Source of the DNA: Apteryx mantelli
Taxonomy: Eukaryota; Chordata; Aves; Apterygiformes; Apterygidae
Direction: 5' to 3'
Assembly (NCBI RefSeq): GCF_036417845.1
Contig: NC_089985.1
Location: forward strand, 26,246,583 to 26,310,582
Length of the DNA stretch: 64,000 bases
Both the position numbers and the translations under genes were made by a program. The notes under the pieces were generated by a model. That model was not told the DNA's origin, did not search any database, and saw nothing but the letters and a program-made list of their open reading frames with translations. Of this stretch, positions 1-12,083 are shown one piece after another (the first letter of the stretch is position 1; the number at the start of each line of letters is the position of its first letter).

Positions 1-760
1 TGAATTGATTCAAATATGGCTCAGGGTATAAAATAAATATTTATATAAATGTAAGTTATGCCATTTGACATAACTGGCAGTCTTTTCTCAGAGAGGCCAG
101 ACATATGGCAGCCCAAAATTAAGTTTGAGGGATGAACTGAGTAGAGAAATGTAGGTGTTCTCCTTTATCTAACTTCAGTTAGGATCGGTTACAGTCTTCG
201 GCTTCTTTTAGCAGTGTGCTGACCTTATGTTTTTAAAGAAAAAGCACTTTCAAAATATCTATTTTTTTTATTTAAAACCTTCCTCTGGTACACAGGTCAG
301 TAAACCTGGAGACTAAATTAAGTTAAATATGTGGGAGTTAAGACTCTGAGAGTCATATCTCTTCACACTTCAGAAGCTGGGTGTTTCAAACCAAGCTAAT
401 AATCTGGTACTGTCAGGGGCTCTCTGAAACATTAGATCCTATTAAAAAATTATGAAGGTTAAATTTTGACAGCTTAGTTGATATCTTTTTTTCATTGTAA
501 TACTATTTAATGGATGCCTTATTTTCTATAGTCTATTCACTCTGGGAGCAGAATAGAAAAAACAAAGGGAAGCATATTTTAGATAACTTGCATTTGTAAG
601 CAACAATCATATAGGTATTTGTGAAAATGTATAATGAAATGCTGTATACTGTGCACAAACATGGAGGACACTAAACATACTCTGTCTGAATGTTTACATA
701 TTGTAGGAATGTGCTACAATAAACATTTGCAGTTGCAGTAAGTATTGAGTGCGTCTGTAT
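1..760 (+). other. Probable 3' UTR end of an upstream + strand gene (MCOLN3 by synteny)
   Basis: No open frame of note is present. The stretch is AT-rich and has UTR character, with T-rich and ATTTA-like patches. It ends in a well-formed polyadenylation site: a TGTA element at about 702, AATAAA at 718-723, and a GT-rich element at about 748-760. In human the order along the transcribed strand is MCOLN3, MCOLN2, LPAR3, so the gene ending here is most likely MCOLN3. No MCOLN3 coding sequence lies in the window, so the name rests on synteny alone. Confidence 0.4.
718..723 (+). terminator. Polyadenylation signal AATAAA
   Basis: A canonical AATAAA hexamer has a TGTA (CFIm-type) motif about 15 bases upstream and a GT-rich downstream element 25-40 bases later (gagtgcgtctgt). 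Cleavage would fall near 735-745. It probably ends the gene that enters from the left edge. Confidence 0.5.
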
Positions 761-3700
761 TCATTTTAAGAGTAAAAATGTTGCCAGGTTAATACAGGAG
801 CTTTTTCATAGCAATATGTAATTTCTGGCTTGAAACAGAGTGCTGAGTGTGCAAACTTGCAATAGCCTGTAGTCAAGGTAGTTGGTGTGGACCCTGATCA
901 GGATCTGTTCCCAGTTAGGTCTTGTCTAATAGCTTTTCAGAGTTTGTCATTGAATCGAATAAGCAAGTATTAAACCTTACACTAAAAGTGCTGCTTGTGC
1001 ATTATATGAGGTTCAAATTCAGTAAAGGCAAACCAAATGCAAGGTATAGTCAAAACAAACTATTCACAGTATCTAAAAGTTTCCTGTATTGAGATAGTTG
1101 TCTTTCAGCAGTCACCTGAGATTGTAGACTTTTGAATCTTTTCAGAGAGATTCAAGGCTACCTTGCCTTGAAAAGCAAATATTAAGTGACTATCTGTTCT
1201 GTTGACACTTTAAATTCCTTGTGGCTCTTTGACAACACACAATATATAATCACTATAGTATAAAACAGTTTGTGCAAGGAATTCTGACAAGGTTGGCAAG
1301 CATTTTAGAATCACTGAAATGCAGAAGGCTGACTTCTTAGCAAGGCTTTTTCATATGAAGCTAGGATAAAGTTAAGATTTTGGTAGAAAATATGAGGCTT
1401 CTATTGAAAACTGCTCATTCAAGATTTTTACCCATAATAAATCTTTCCTGATTTCTTCCCCTCAGTGAGTAACTTGCTCAAAATGCAGGTGCATTCTGTA
1501 AACAACTACAAAGTACTTTGTTTTCCAACACATCCATAATGTAAGTATTAACCTGATTTCATTTAGAAATGGAGTGGAATATATGCCTCATCACTGTTAA
1601 TTTCTGAAATTGATGACAAATTTCAACACAATTTGTCAGAGCTCTAAAATATCAAATTCTTATAAAGTTTTACAGAAGTGGGGAGAAATCATGTTAATAG
1701 AAATCTGCAGTATGAGCACAAGGCATGAAAAACAACAATGGGTGACCCCAAAGCAGGAAAAGGTATTGTGTGTGGATTATTTTAATTTCTAATAAAATAA
1801 GTCTGCTGCTGCAGAATGATTTCTGGTGCCTAAAGAGCAAGTTTCACTCTGAAGTTTGTTCTGCAGTAAGATCCCAGTTAGATTCTTTATCACAATCACA
1901 GGTTGTTTCTTAAGGCTAAAAAGTCAATCAGCTGAGACACAAAAATTAATTGGAAAACCATGCTCTGTTAGTTCTGTTGTACTACACAACTTTTAATTTA
2001 GCACTGCTGGCAGTTGTGTGGTTTTGGGGGAGGAAAAGAGTTGATGAAAGGCGACTTGCATTCAAACAATAATGGGCAGGGTCATAATGTGAAGCCATAG
2101 AGAAAGGGCTAGCTCAGTTTAGGAGATGGATGTGTAAAGCAAGGGATAGAATGGGGCAGGGGGGAAGAGGAGGGACAAACCTGTGATAAAGCTAGCAGAG
2201 TAGCTATTGCATAGTTTGTTGTCGATGCTACTATGTGGGGGGAAGAAGAAACATACTCTGAAAGGTTAGCTTACACCTGTGCAAAATATCCAGTTCTGAA
2301 AGTAAAACCAAACATTGTACTACATATCTGATATCTATTCTGGTTTTTAAGAAAACCAGAAACACTAGCATTTATTGTTCTCCTTGGTATTAATGTTGGC
2401 AATCTAAGTGCTTGCTATCCAGATTGCTGACCTTGCTCAATTCTTTGTGTTCAGGATCTTGATCCACATTATTTGGCTCACATGAGAAGAAGCTAGTCTG
2501 TCCTGTTTTCTAGTTTACTGGCTGTGTTCACGAAAAAGTGAAGCTCTAGCAGGAGATCTATCTTTCCATCTGTGTGGTGGCTGCTCCTGTTGGGTTTGTG
2601 GTGGGGCTTTTTACCCTTGTTTCTTGTCAAAGTATGGTGTGCTGGTTAAGGCCTCACAGAGCCAAAAACCACAACAATGATCTTATTTAAAAAAAAAAGA
2701 GGTCTTGACCTCTAATGTCAACATTAGCAATGCTAGTAACATATATAAAGCAGCACCCTGGAGAATGAGTATCTTTATGCTGATGCAATCAGGCAGGCAC
2801 AGATAGAACTGTAAAATGCAAGTGGGGAGAGCAAAGAAGCAGATAAAGCACTGGATAAACTCATTACCCATCCAAATGCCATCCTAAGGAATACAGAGCT
2901 TTAATACTGTCCAAAGGAGGTGTGGAGTGGTGAGAGAGTGCCTTTGTTCTGATTCTGTGCTCTGGAAAATGGCTGCTTGAAAAATACTGATTGTCAGTAC
3001 TACCTCCTCATGAAAATAACTTGCAAGGTGCCAGACTTACCTAACAGATGTGCTGATAACTGAAGCTCATTTCAGTGCCAATGCTTTGCACACCCCCAGG
3101 TAGCGAGAACCTCTTGTTTGCTGCAAAGCTCACATCTATTAATAGAATGAAGTTAAACTGAGGAGGAGGGAGAGGTGGGGGCTATATACTTGTTTCTGGG
3201 TACCAGTTTCCATGTTGGGTAGAAGCATTCTCTCAAGGGAAGGTGAGCAGTGTGCATGCAAAAAAGGAAGGAAACAAAGCCAGATATTGTCATACTTTTC
3301 CAATAAAAAATGCATATAGGCATAATTTATCTCTGGTAGATGGGGGAAAAAAACAGATGCTGCTGTAAACCCTCAGACCAATGATCTGATCTGTATGAGG
3401 CATCTTCCTGTCTGCAGCAGTAGCAGATACCAGATGCTTCAGAGGAAGCCTTAAGAAAACTTTCACGCATGGCCTGACTTAACGCTCATGCAGCTAATTT
3501 TGAGTATCTTCAAAGTGATGTTTGTGTGGACTTTTGTTCCTTCTTCCCCCTTAAGTGGGGTGAGTGTGACTAAGCACAGCATCTCCTGAAAGCGTGCCAC
3601 CTTGTTAAGCAATAGCGTGCTCTATCCTGCCATTCCTACTGTTAACACAGTCTGTCCCCATCTTGTAGGCAGGTGGAGAACCCACAGTCCTTGTAGTGAA

Positions 3701-4150
3701 GCCTCCTCTTCCAGGTCTCCATTCTCTTTTGAACATCCTAGTTTGGAATGACCACATCAAAGCACACTGTCAGAGGCACTGAAGAGCCCTCCTAGCTGCG
3801 GAAGGACCAGCTCTGCAGCGGCTAATCTAACCTGAGGCACTGCGCGCCGGCTCTCACCTGCAGCACCGACTAACGTGCCTTACTGTGCTAAGTATGAGCC
3901 TAAGCATTGGTGACTGCCCTGAGGAGATAAGTAGACTTGGTAGAAAGGAGGGAGCTTGATCTGCTCTTTAGACTGGTAAAGAGGGGGTTTGTTTGTTTGC
4001 TACACAAGGGCTGGCTCCACACCGCAGTAGGGTTCTTGTAAAATATATTTCTCTGGGAAAAGCTCTAGCAAAAATTCAGATGATGGGGCTGAAAAAAGCC
4101 AACTGTTCACCCCAGAAGTGGAGCCGGACTTCTTTGAATCCAGTTAGCCC
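761..4150. other. Intergenic stretch before the MCOLN2 CpG island, no gene seen
   Basis: This is about 3.4 kb of unique-looking sequence with only short chance frames (60-62 codons). No splice-supported exon, RNA gene or recognisable transposon was found. GC content begins to climb from about 3780, where a few CpGs appear, and rises sharply after 4150 into the CpG island. Proximal MCOLN2 regulatory sequence could lie in the last kilobase, but no specific element can be named. Confidence 0.6.
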
Positions 4151-4318
4151 ACACGTCTACCTGCCTCCGAAGGCCCTGGGGGCCGCGTGGGGCCGGCCCG
4201 GCAGCAGGGCGCGGGCAGCGCGGCCCCACCCGAGGCGCCCCGCCGGCCCCCCGCGCGGCCCGGCCCGTCCCGCCCCTCGCCCGGCCGCAGGGCACGTGGC
4301 CCGAGGCGGGCGCGCTCC

Positions 4319-4325
4319 TTTAAAG
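4319..4325 (+). promoter_or_regulatory. TATA-like element
   Basis: TTTAAAG is the only AT-rich hexamer in the core of the CpG island and lies about 115 bases 5' of the candidate initiator ATG at 4439. Its position would suit a transcription start near 4350 and a short 5' UTR of roughly 90 bases. Many CpG-island promoters have no TATA box, so this is only a candidate. Confidence 0.3.
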
Positions 4326-4438
4326 CCGGCGCGGGGCGCACCGCGGGGCTCCGCAGCCGAGGCCACCTCGCCACGCCGGGGCCCGCACGGGGAGCGGGGC
4401 CGCCTCCGCCTCGGCGAGCCCCGCGGCGCCGCAGCCCC

Positions 4439-4485
4439 ATGGAGATCTCCCTCAAGTACCTGCCCGGCGGCCGGGCCGCCCGCGG
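4439..4485 (+). CDS. MCOLN2: MCOLN2 candidate first coding exon A
   Basis: The ATG at 4439 opens 15 codons plus two bases ([15 protein letters not shown], then GG) and is followed at once by a consensus donor GTGAGT at 4486. Joined to exon 2 at 8078 the split codon is GGA and the frame continues through N to the ATG at 8082. The ATG has G at +4 but C at -3. The frame is also open upstream to an ATG at 4187, which would lie 5' of the TATA-like box. This is one of two frame-compatible first exons, and N-terminal conservation cannot choose between them. Confidence 0.5.
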
Positions 4486-7400
4486 GTGAGTGACGGAGCG
4501 AGCGAGGGAGGGAGCGGGCGGGCGGCCGTTGGCGGCGGGCGGGCGGGCTGGGCTGGGCTGGGCTGGGGGCGGCGGCGGCGGCTGCCGCCCCGGCGCTCCC
4601 GTTCTGCCCCGCGGGCGGGTCGGGGCGGCGGCGCCGCGGTGGCGCCGGCCGGGTCGCGCTGCCCCGCGCGGGCTGCCCGCGGCGGCGGCGGCGGCGGTGT
4701 CGGCGGCGGCGTCGCCCCGCCCCAGGCCGGGAGCGGGCGCGGCCCTGCCGCACCGCCGGGGAAGGGGAGAGCGGCGCTCCGCCGCCGGCCGCCGCGGGGG
4801 CGGGCGCAAACCGCCTGCGGCGCCCTGCTGCGGCTCCCGCGCCGTAACGGCCGCGTCCCGCGCGGTAACGGCCGCGGAGGCTGTGAGCGGTGGGCGCTGT
4901 GGGACAGCGAGCGCCTTTGCCGCGGGGCAGCGCCGCGTTCAGGCGCGGGGTCGATGGACGGGCTTAAGGTCCGCTCCCAGCGCTTGCTTGCCACGCGCGG
5001 CGCCAGGTAGGTCTCCGGGTTGTGGCGGTTCCCCGCCCCGCTGCCCCGCGGGGGGTTCAGCCCCAACCCTGCAGCGGCGTGGGCGCGTCCCGCCGGCGGC
5101 GCAGCCCGGGTGCGTGAGCGGCGCCGCCGCGGGCCGCTGGCGCGCGTCATGTGCCCGCAGCCAGCTGCTGCCCTTGCAGAAGCACCGTGCTCTGCAGCTG
5201 TCCGGCCACCCGGGCCCGTGGTGCTTTTTGCACGAGGCGAAGAGCTGCGTAGTAAAAGCTTATTTTCATGTGTCAGTAGCCGTAGATTGTAGTCATGACT
5301 GCCGCGTCCTCTTTCTTGAATAAACTACTGAGCTGTCAAATGCTTCACTCTAAAATACCTCCCAAACAACAGATCGTTCTTAAAGCTCTTTCCAGGACTT
5401 TTCAAATTTATTAACGCTTCTCGAAAGGCAGGCAACAGAACAAAACCTCCTGTCCCCGTTTTGGTAGAGCGGTAGCACACATCACCACTTCTGCATGGCA
5501 TTCCTCAGCTTACACTTAGGCTGAACACGTCCTCTTAGTTAAAGCATTGCGATGGCACCTGCACTAATGACGCTTTTAGGGTTGTAACAGAGCCGGAACG
5601 CATGATGCCACTGCAGATACCTCCAGACTATGAATTGGGTTTTAAAGCATGACTGCAGCCGATAACCTCATCCTTAATGATACTTAAATGTGTGCCTCAG
5701 AAAAGTGAGGCTATCATGTTAGGAGAGTTATTTTTTTGTTCACAAAACCTTTGCTTGTATCTGTTTTACAAAACATTATGGAAATCTGGTGAGTGATACG
5801 AATTACACTACTGTGTCTGAGCTTAGTATTACATGGCTTTGTCTTGGACTTAGGTGTTTTGTTTGGATTGTCTTTAGAATAATAGGCTAATGAACATCCA
5901 GTAGAACTAAATGCTTTGTTTAATATGTGGTCACCCTTAATAGCTCAGAGCTTTTTATTTATTTATTAATGATTGGATCAAAGTTTCTAGTTCTGCAGAT
6001 TTAATACAAGTTTAGTTGGATGTTATTTTGAATCCATTCTAGTAACTGACAGATTTGAAAATAATTGCTGTATTTCTTCTATTGCTGAATGTATGGCTAA
6101 AAATCACCTTAGAGAACTTCTGCCTCTTACTTACCAAGAGCAAAATTCTTGAAAGCCCAACAGTGATATAGGCATGAATCTCATCTCTTGCTCTTAAATT
6201 GAAAAAGTACCTTGCTCTTCTTGGAAGAATTTCCTACTACCAGTTTCTACAGAATTAATAAAGGAAGCTAAAGGCATCAGTAAAAAAAATCTCTAGCCAG
6301 TGGAGTTAAATGAGGGTTGTGTAAAAGTGAAAGTATTGTTATTAGTCAGCGTGGAGTTTTTAGAATAGCTGTAGGGGCTTAAAAGACAGCTGTGAGGAGG
6401 AAAAAAAAGCCATGTTTTGCATGGTATGTATTTGAATTTGTAAGTATGTACTGTTTCTTATAAGGTTTGCTGCTTGATTTAAAATGGGTCATTTCAGAGG
6501 TACTGTTACTGAAAGTTTAGGGGAGGATTTTGCTTATGCCTTGAAGTGGTCCCTATGCTATACCTCATGCTTTGAATCTGGATCAGTTCCAGTGTAAACT
6601 TGTTCCATTTCCCCTTTCTTTCCCCCTACTCTAATTATTTTTATTCTGTGTCACATCTCATTCACTGTGTGCCCACAAAAATACTTCTGTCTGCTCAAGA
6701 GAAGCTGGTGTAAGAGCAACTATTTCTTTGGATGTTCGTGCTGGATTGAAGTGCATATGTAGCTGTTTCCTTGGACAATACCCACAGCTATAATAATTAT
6801 ATGCTTTTCTGTCACATGTGTTTAAAGTTCTGAATTTATATCCAAAATGTCATTAAAACTAGCCCAATACAGTGGTTTTTCATTTTGTTTTAATCTGAAT
6901 AGGGGTACTCTACAGGCTGTCATCTTCTCTAAAACTCTTCTTGTGATTTTTCCCCCCCCGTCTCAAAAACAAAATCAACTTCCCCTCATCATCTTCATGA
7001 ATGATTGATGTAATTCCATGTAATAAGGGTAACCTTTGAGCTTCCCTATGTTAAAATAGGTTTTCACTTCCTCTTATGGGAGAATGCCACTGTATTGCCT
7101 TTACCATATTTTGTAACTCCTTGTTATGAGGTAGCTGGTTCTATCAAATCAAATGTATTTTGCATTCTAGAGTTCAGGCTCAGAAATAACTATACACTTT
7201 AGACAGATGAGGACAAAAGAAATCAGAATGTATCTGGAAACTTGGGCTTGATGTTTTCCGTTTTGACCTTGAGAGAAAATGGTATCCTTAATAAAACTCA
7301 GAATATTGGGAATGTTTAATGGAACTGGTAGGAATCAATTTCTGCAGCTATTTTCAGATACGATTGTTCTATCTTAATGGTTGGAAGGAGGGGAAAAAAA

Positions 7401-10400
7401 AAAATTGGTCCTGGTCTTTTTCTGAACTAGGAAAGCTTTGACAGTTACAGTACTGGAAAACAGGGTTAGAAAGACAGGGAGAAGGAAAAAGCTTTCAGTG
7501 CCCTGCTCAGTTGAGAGGCAGAAATTTAGAGTGGATGTGAGATGCCAACAACAACAGCCCGCTGTGCTTGTTCCTCTTACTTTTACATGCCTAAAATCTA
7601 AAATGCATGGGGATGTTTTAGCCTTAATGTTTGAGAGCAGTAAGTGTTTATAACTTTGGTCCTTGAAATTGCTCATTCACAGCATGGCTATGCTGTGAAG
7701 CTTGTTCAGGTGGCTCAGTCTTTGAGACACCTCTTTCTGGAGGTAGGATGTGGCTTATTCTGAGAAGTGTGTTAACAATAGCCTCTGTTTATTTAAAAGT
7801 CTTACCTCTTTCTTAAAACTAAACTTGTTATTGCTATAACATGTCCTATTATTTAAAGCATATGTCTTGAGAAATAACTGTTTAAATGTCGTGTTATGAT
7901 AATCTAATGTAATTATTTTTTCATCTTGTGATCATAGGGAAATATTTTTTATGTTTTGCTATGAAAAACTTTACAGACCTTTTATGTCATATGGAGCACT
8001 AAGGTGAAACTGTAATATGAGGAAACTGCCTGCCAAAACATTCTGTTGGTTTCTAATTAACTTATTATTTATGGCAGAAATATGCTGGCCCAGTCAGATT
8101 TAGATCTAAAAGAAACGGCTCTAAAAGAGGATTTGAAATTTTACTTCATGAACCCATGTGAAAAATACAGAGCAAGACGTCAAGTACCATGGAAACTGGC
8201 TTTGCAGATTTTGAAGATACTTATGGTTACTACACAGGTAATCTTTTCTCTCTTTTTACTCTTAGAAAGTGTAGTAATGATACACAGGAGAAGCAGTAGG
8301 TCTGTGCTCCAGCTCCTTGCCATCTCCAGATGTTCTTTACTGACTTTGCTCTTTAGTCCAGAAAGAAAAAACACTGTGAAGAGGGAGTGTGGTGAAAGAA
8401 TACAGTGAACTAAACTATCTGGTCAAATACTGCCCCCAAATTTCCAGGAGGCTTTCGTAATTTAATGTTTTTAAGATAACACTTCAAATTACTCTTCCTT
8501 GCCACTAAATCCAACACTGTGTTATGAAATGTTTAGGCTTGCTGTCACAATACTGCTGTATATTCTGTTCCCTGCTGCGTTCAAGGCCCTTTAGGCTAAT
8601 ATATCACTGTTTCACTGCACTGCTTTGTGAAAGTGACGGCGTTTGGAACGTAGTCCTCAACTCTAAATGTGCAGGTTCAGGTGTGAAAGTGCTGCAGTCT
8701 ATCTGGTGGCAATGGAGATGACTGGGCTACTGAAGTCGGATGTGCCCCTTGCTTGTATCAAATGATGTATTTCAAACTTTGCAGATGTACATGTAAGCAG
8801 GGGCAAAGAGAATTTTAAATTGCTGTTTATTACAGTGCAGTTGAGTGTTTAGCAATCCACTGAGAAATGCTGGCTGGAGGATGGGGGAAGGAGAATGGGG
8901 CAAACGTGTAAGTAGAAATGGTTTGCCTGGACCTTTGAAATACAGGACTGACATCTGGCACTTTGCAAGTACAGCTAAATATACAAATCCTCAAAATGTG
9001 CTGAGTTGCAGAATTCAGGGTTTGTATTTGACTTACCTGCCAGAATGAAGCATTGCATGTCCCTGTGTTGTATTGAACGCTTGTGTTCTTCAGATCCCTC
9101 TAGAAAGCCCTGGCAAGCTCTTTGGCTTTGCTGGCAAAGAGTTCCGCCTCTGTTGCTGCAGTGGTGGGAGTCCTAATGCAGCTCTGTCTGCAGGCGAAGG
9201 CTGGGGTGTAGCAGTCAGTCTGCCTAGACAAGGGTAGCTTAAAATATGCTATTGAAGCTAATGCTGGCACAATTGCTACCCATAGTGACTTTGCTGCTGA
9301 GAATAGGGAGCATATTAAAGTGTGTGTGTGTGCGGGCAAACAGGACAGTGCAAATGCAACATAACTCTAGCAGAACAAGTACCTTTACTTTCTTGGTACT
9401 GTCATAAGCAAGGGAAGGGTTGCCCTGTCTTACAAGCAGGTGCACCTAAAATACGGATTATTGCACTGTCTTAGAAAGGATGACAAGGCAGTAACCTCAG
9501 GTGTGAAGTTGTTCTGTCTCATTATTCACATGGCTGTTAAAAGGTTCAGTACTATTCAATATATCCTAGCCGACTGGCTTAAACTCTTGGGACAGTAAAT
9601 GAACTCACTTATAACTTCTCTATCTGCTGTTCCAGTCTCTCTCAGTCCTTGTGAGCAGAAGGGGTGCTCTACTGCCCTGCTTTCTAAGGCCACAAGACTT
9701 GCTGGGTCCTTTAGGATTTGTCAGTGCACTGCAACACTCATCAGCCCTGGCCTTGCTTGGATGCCAGCCAGGTAGCCAGCAGGGAAAGGAAAACGGTTTC
9801 TGAAGGAAGATGTGCTGCTGCTCTGCAAGGCAGTCTTGAACTTGAGTTAATAGTAAATAGGCAGCTTCTAACAAGCATCTCTATGCTTCAGAATGAAGGC
9901 AAGATCCTTGAAGGATGATTTAGGAATAATTTAAGCTTTCTTCTGGCTGTTTTTGTCTGATAACAGCCTATTAAGCACGACCATTGCTGCAGCTTCTTTG
10001 GTCTGGTGTTGCAGCTGGGGCATTTGTGCCTTACTGAAAAGCAGAAGAGGTTCCTGTCCTAGTATGGGAAATGTGTTTTACTCCAAAGCTGTGCTGAAAT
10101 CCCCTCGGGAGTCCCCTGAGACAAACCTATTGGGCCTGTCTTATTTTTCTGCATTGTAGTTGGAAGACCTCTGTTTTGTAGAGATATTGGAGTGCTGCAG
10201 ATTCATTTGTAGCACTCTTAGCAATTTCACAGTCACCTGAGGATATAAATAGTTGATTTAAAAGTTGGATAAAAGAGTGAAAGTTCAGTTCTTACTATAC
10301 AGGTTGTATAGACCCAGGCACACCTGACATCCCCTTCTCTGTCCGTCCTGGCTGCAACTTTGCCATACAACCAAAGAGTCTTGCTGTAAATAGTCCTGCT

Positions 10401-12046
10401 TCATGTATTCTTTCAGCCCAGCCCAGATCTAAGTAATTGCTGTCTAGGACAAAAGATGAAGTATTCCAGTGAAGGGGACAAATAGGAATGTTTTCTGATT
10501 TCTGTTATTTTGAATGAAGGAATTAGTATGTTAGGGGAACCCTCCTGTTTGCTTTGGGAGATTTTTGAGATCACAGTTCTCTTGCTTAGAGTTTCTCACT
10601 CTTATTTCTTCCCTACTTCTGTGAGTTTCTTGTGGGGCTTGGAAACTCCATACAGTAATGAGACAGTTTCACGTTTGCTCTTAGTAAATAGTTTAAGCCT
10701 AGGAAGAAGAGTTAGCTGTTTGGAGTCTGGGATTTCCTTCTGCTACTACGTTTGTCAAGCAACTCATTGCTTGATTTCCGCTTCTAGACTTTGTTTGTGT
10801 TCTCCTTGTGGAAGAAGATTGGGAGCATCCACACAGGTCTGCACAAATCCTGATGAGTGTACACAAATCCTACACAAATCCTACACAAATGCACACTCTG
10901 CTGTGTGCTGCTGCTTCTTATCATAGCCTCCTTAACAAGCACCTGGGGCAAACAGATGACTTAGTTGCTGTGGGGTCCTGCATAGTCTTGCTCTAGCGCT
11001 GTGTCGTACTGCAGACAGAAAGAAGCTGCTGGAATTTGTCCCATAGCAAATGGAGCACTTCTGTTTTAGCAGGCTGCACTGTTAGGTTAGCTCTTTTGCC
11101 GTTTGCATCCTCCACAATTTTTTGGTGAATTCCAGTTAGAGTTGTTGGTCCAGGATATGTGAAAGGTAGAAATGATCTAGCTGTCTTAGCCACATTACAG
11201 AAACAGGCACCTTTTTATTTTCTGTTTATTATAGTTGAAAGAAGTGAAGCTGTTTCCAAAATGCTGCTGCTTGAACACTTCAATTTTTTTTTGTTTGTTT
11301 TTTTTTCCCGTTGTCAGCTTATCTTTTTTGGTTTGAGTAACCAGTTGGTGGTTTCATTCAAAGAGGAGAACGCTGTTGCTTTTAAACACCTTTTCCTGAA
11401 AGGATATTCTGGTGTTGATGAAGATGACTACAGCTGCAGTATATATACGCAGCAAGAAGCTTATGATAGCATTTTTTATGCTATTAATCAGGTAAGTGCG
11501 TTTGTTTATAATGAAGAATAGCATTAAAGCTGAAGCTATAGCTAGTAAACTTCTGCTCAGGTTCTATTTTTCTGTCTCCATTTAGATTTTAATCTTAATA
11601 TTTCAGTGAGTCTGCTTAGGTGGTGTTCTAAAGTTTGTGTGTAGATGTCTCCAAGATACAGAAATAGAGACAAATCTAACACAAAATTTTGTTCATTTAG
11701 TGCATAGTGCTGAAGTCCAGAAAGTTTGCAGATTGGTCATCTTACATGAACTAGAACCTTTGTTTAGGTCTTTCTTTGAAGAGCTATGGTCTTGAATATA
11801 CCTATGTATGGTATTCAAAAAATTTGTGCTTACAGCTATACTGAATTGCAGCTTTGTAGTAAGTGCCAGAGGCCTCGAAATGGGGAATACAGTACTTCCA
11901 GTAATGCAGGGACACTGGCCCTGGTTACGGATGGTATTTTAAAGAACAGTCCCTTTACAATTGTGGGAGGAGGGGGAATAAATCTAGCATAAGAATTCAA
12001 TAAACAGTTCTTATTTAATACTGCTACATTTGAAAGTCATGAGATG

Positions 12047-12083
<37 letters not shown>

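Larger units (their letters stand above)
4150..5160 (+). promoter_or_regulatory. MCOLN2: CpG island promoter of MCOLN2
   Basis: About 1 kb of very GC-rich, CpG-dense sequence stands between AT-rich flanks. It contains both candidate MCOLN2 first exons, ending at donors 4485/4486 and 5006/5007. A TATA-like TTTAAAG lies at 4319-4325, about 115 bases upstream of the ATG at 4439, and would fit a start of transcription near 4350. GGGCGG-type Sp1-like boxes are abundant. Long open frames run through the island on both strands because GC-rich sequence has few stop codons, and they are not genes. Confidence 0.8.

Noticed and set aside
3993-5323. Overlapping open frames of 100-277 codons on both strands
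   Set aside because: They are arginine-, alanine-, glycine- and proline-rich translations of the CpG island, where stop codons are rare. No domain or periodicity is seen, and they conflict with the MCOLN2 first exons.
11159-11317. In-frame Met-containing extension upstream of MCOLN2 exon 3
   Set aside because: It is read through an intron ending in a strong polypyrimidine-AG acceptor. Exon 2 supplies the conserved preceding residues, so this is intronic.
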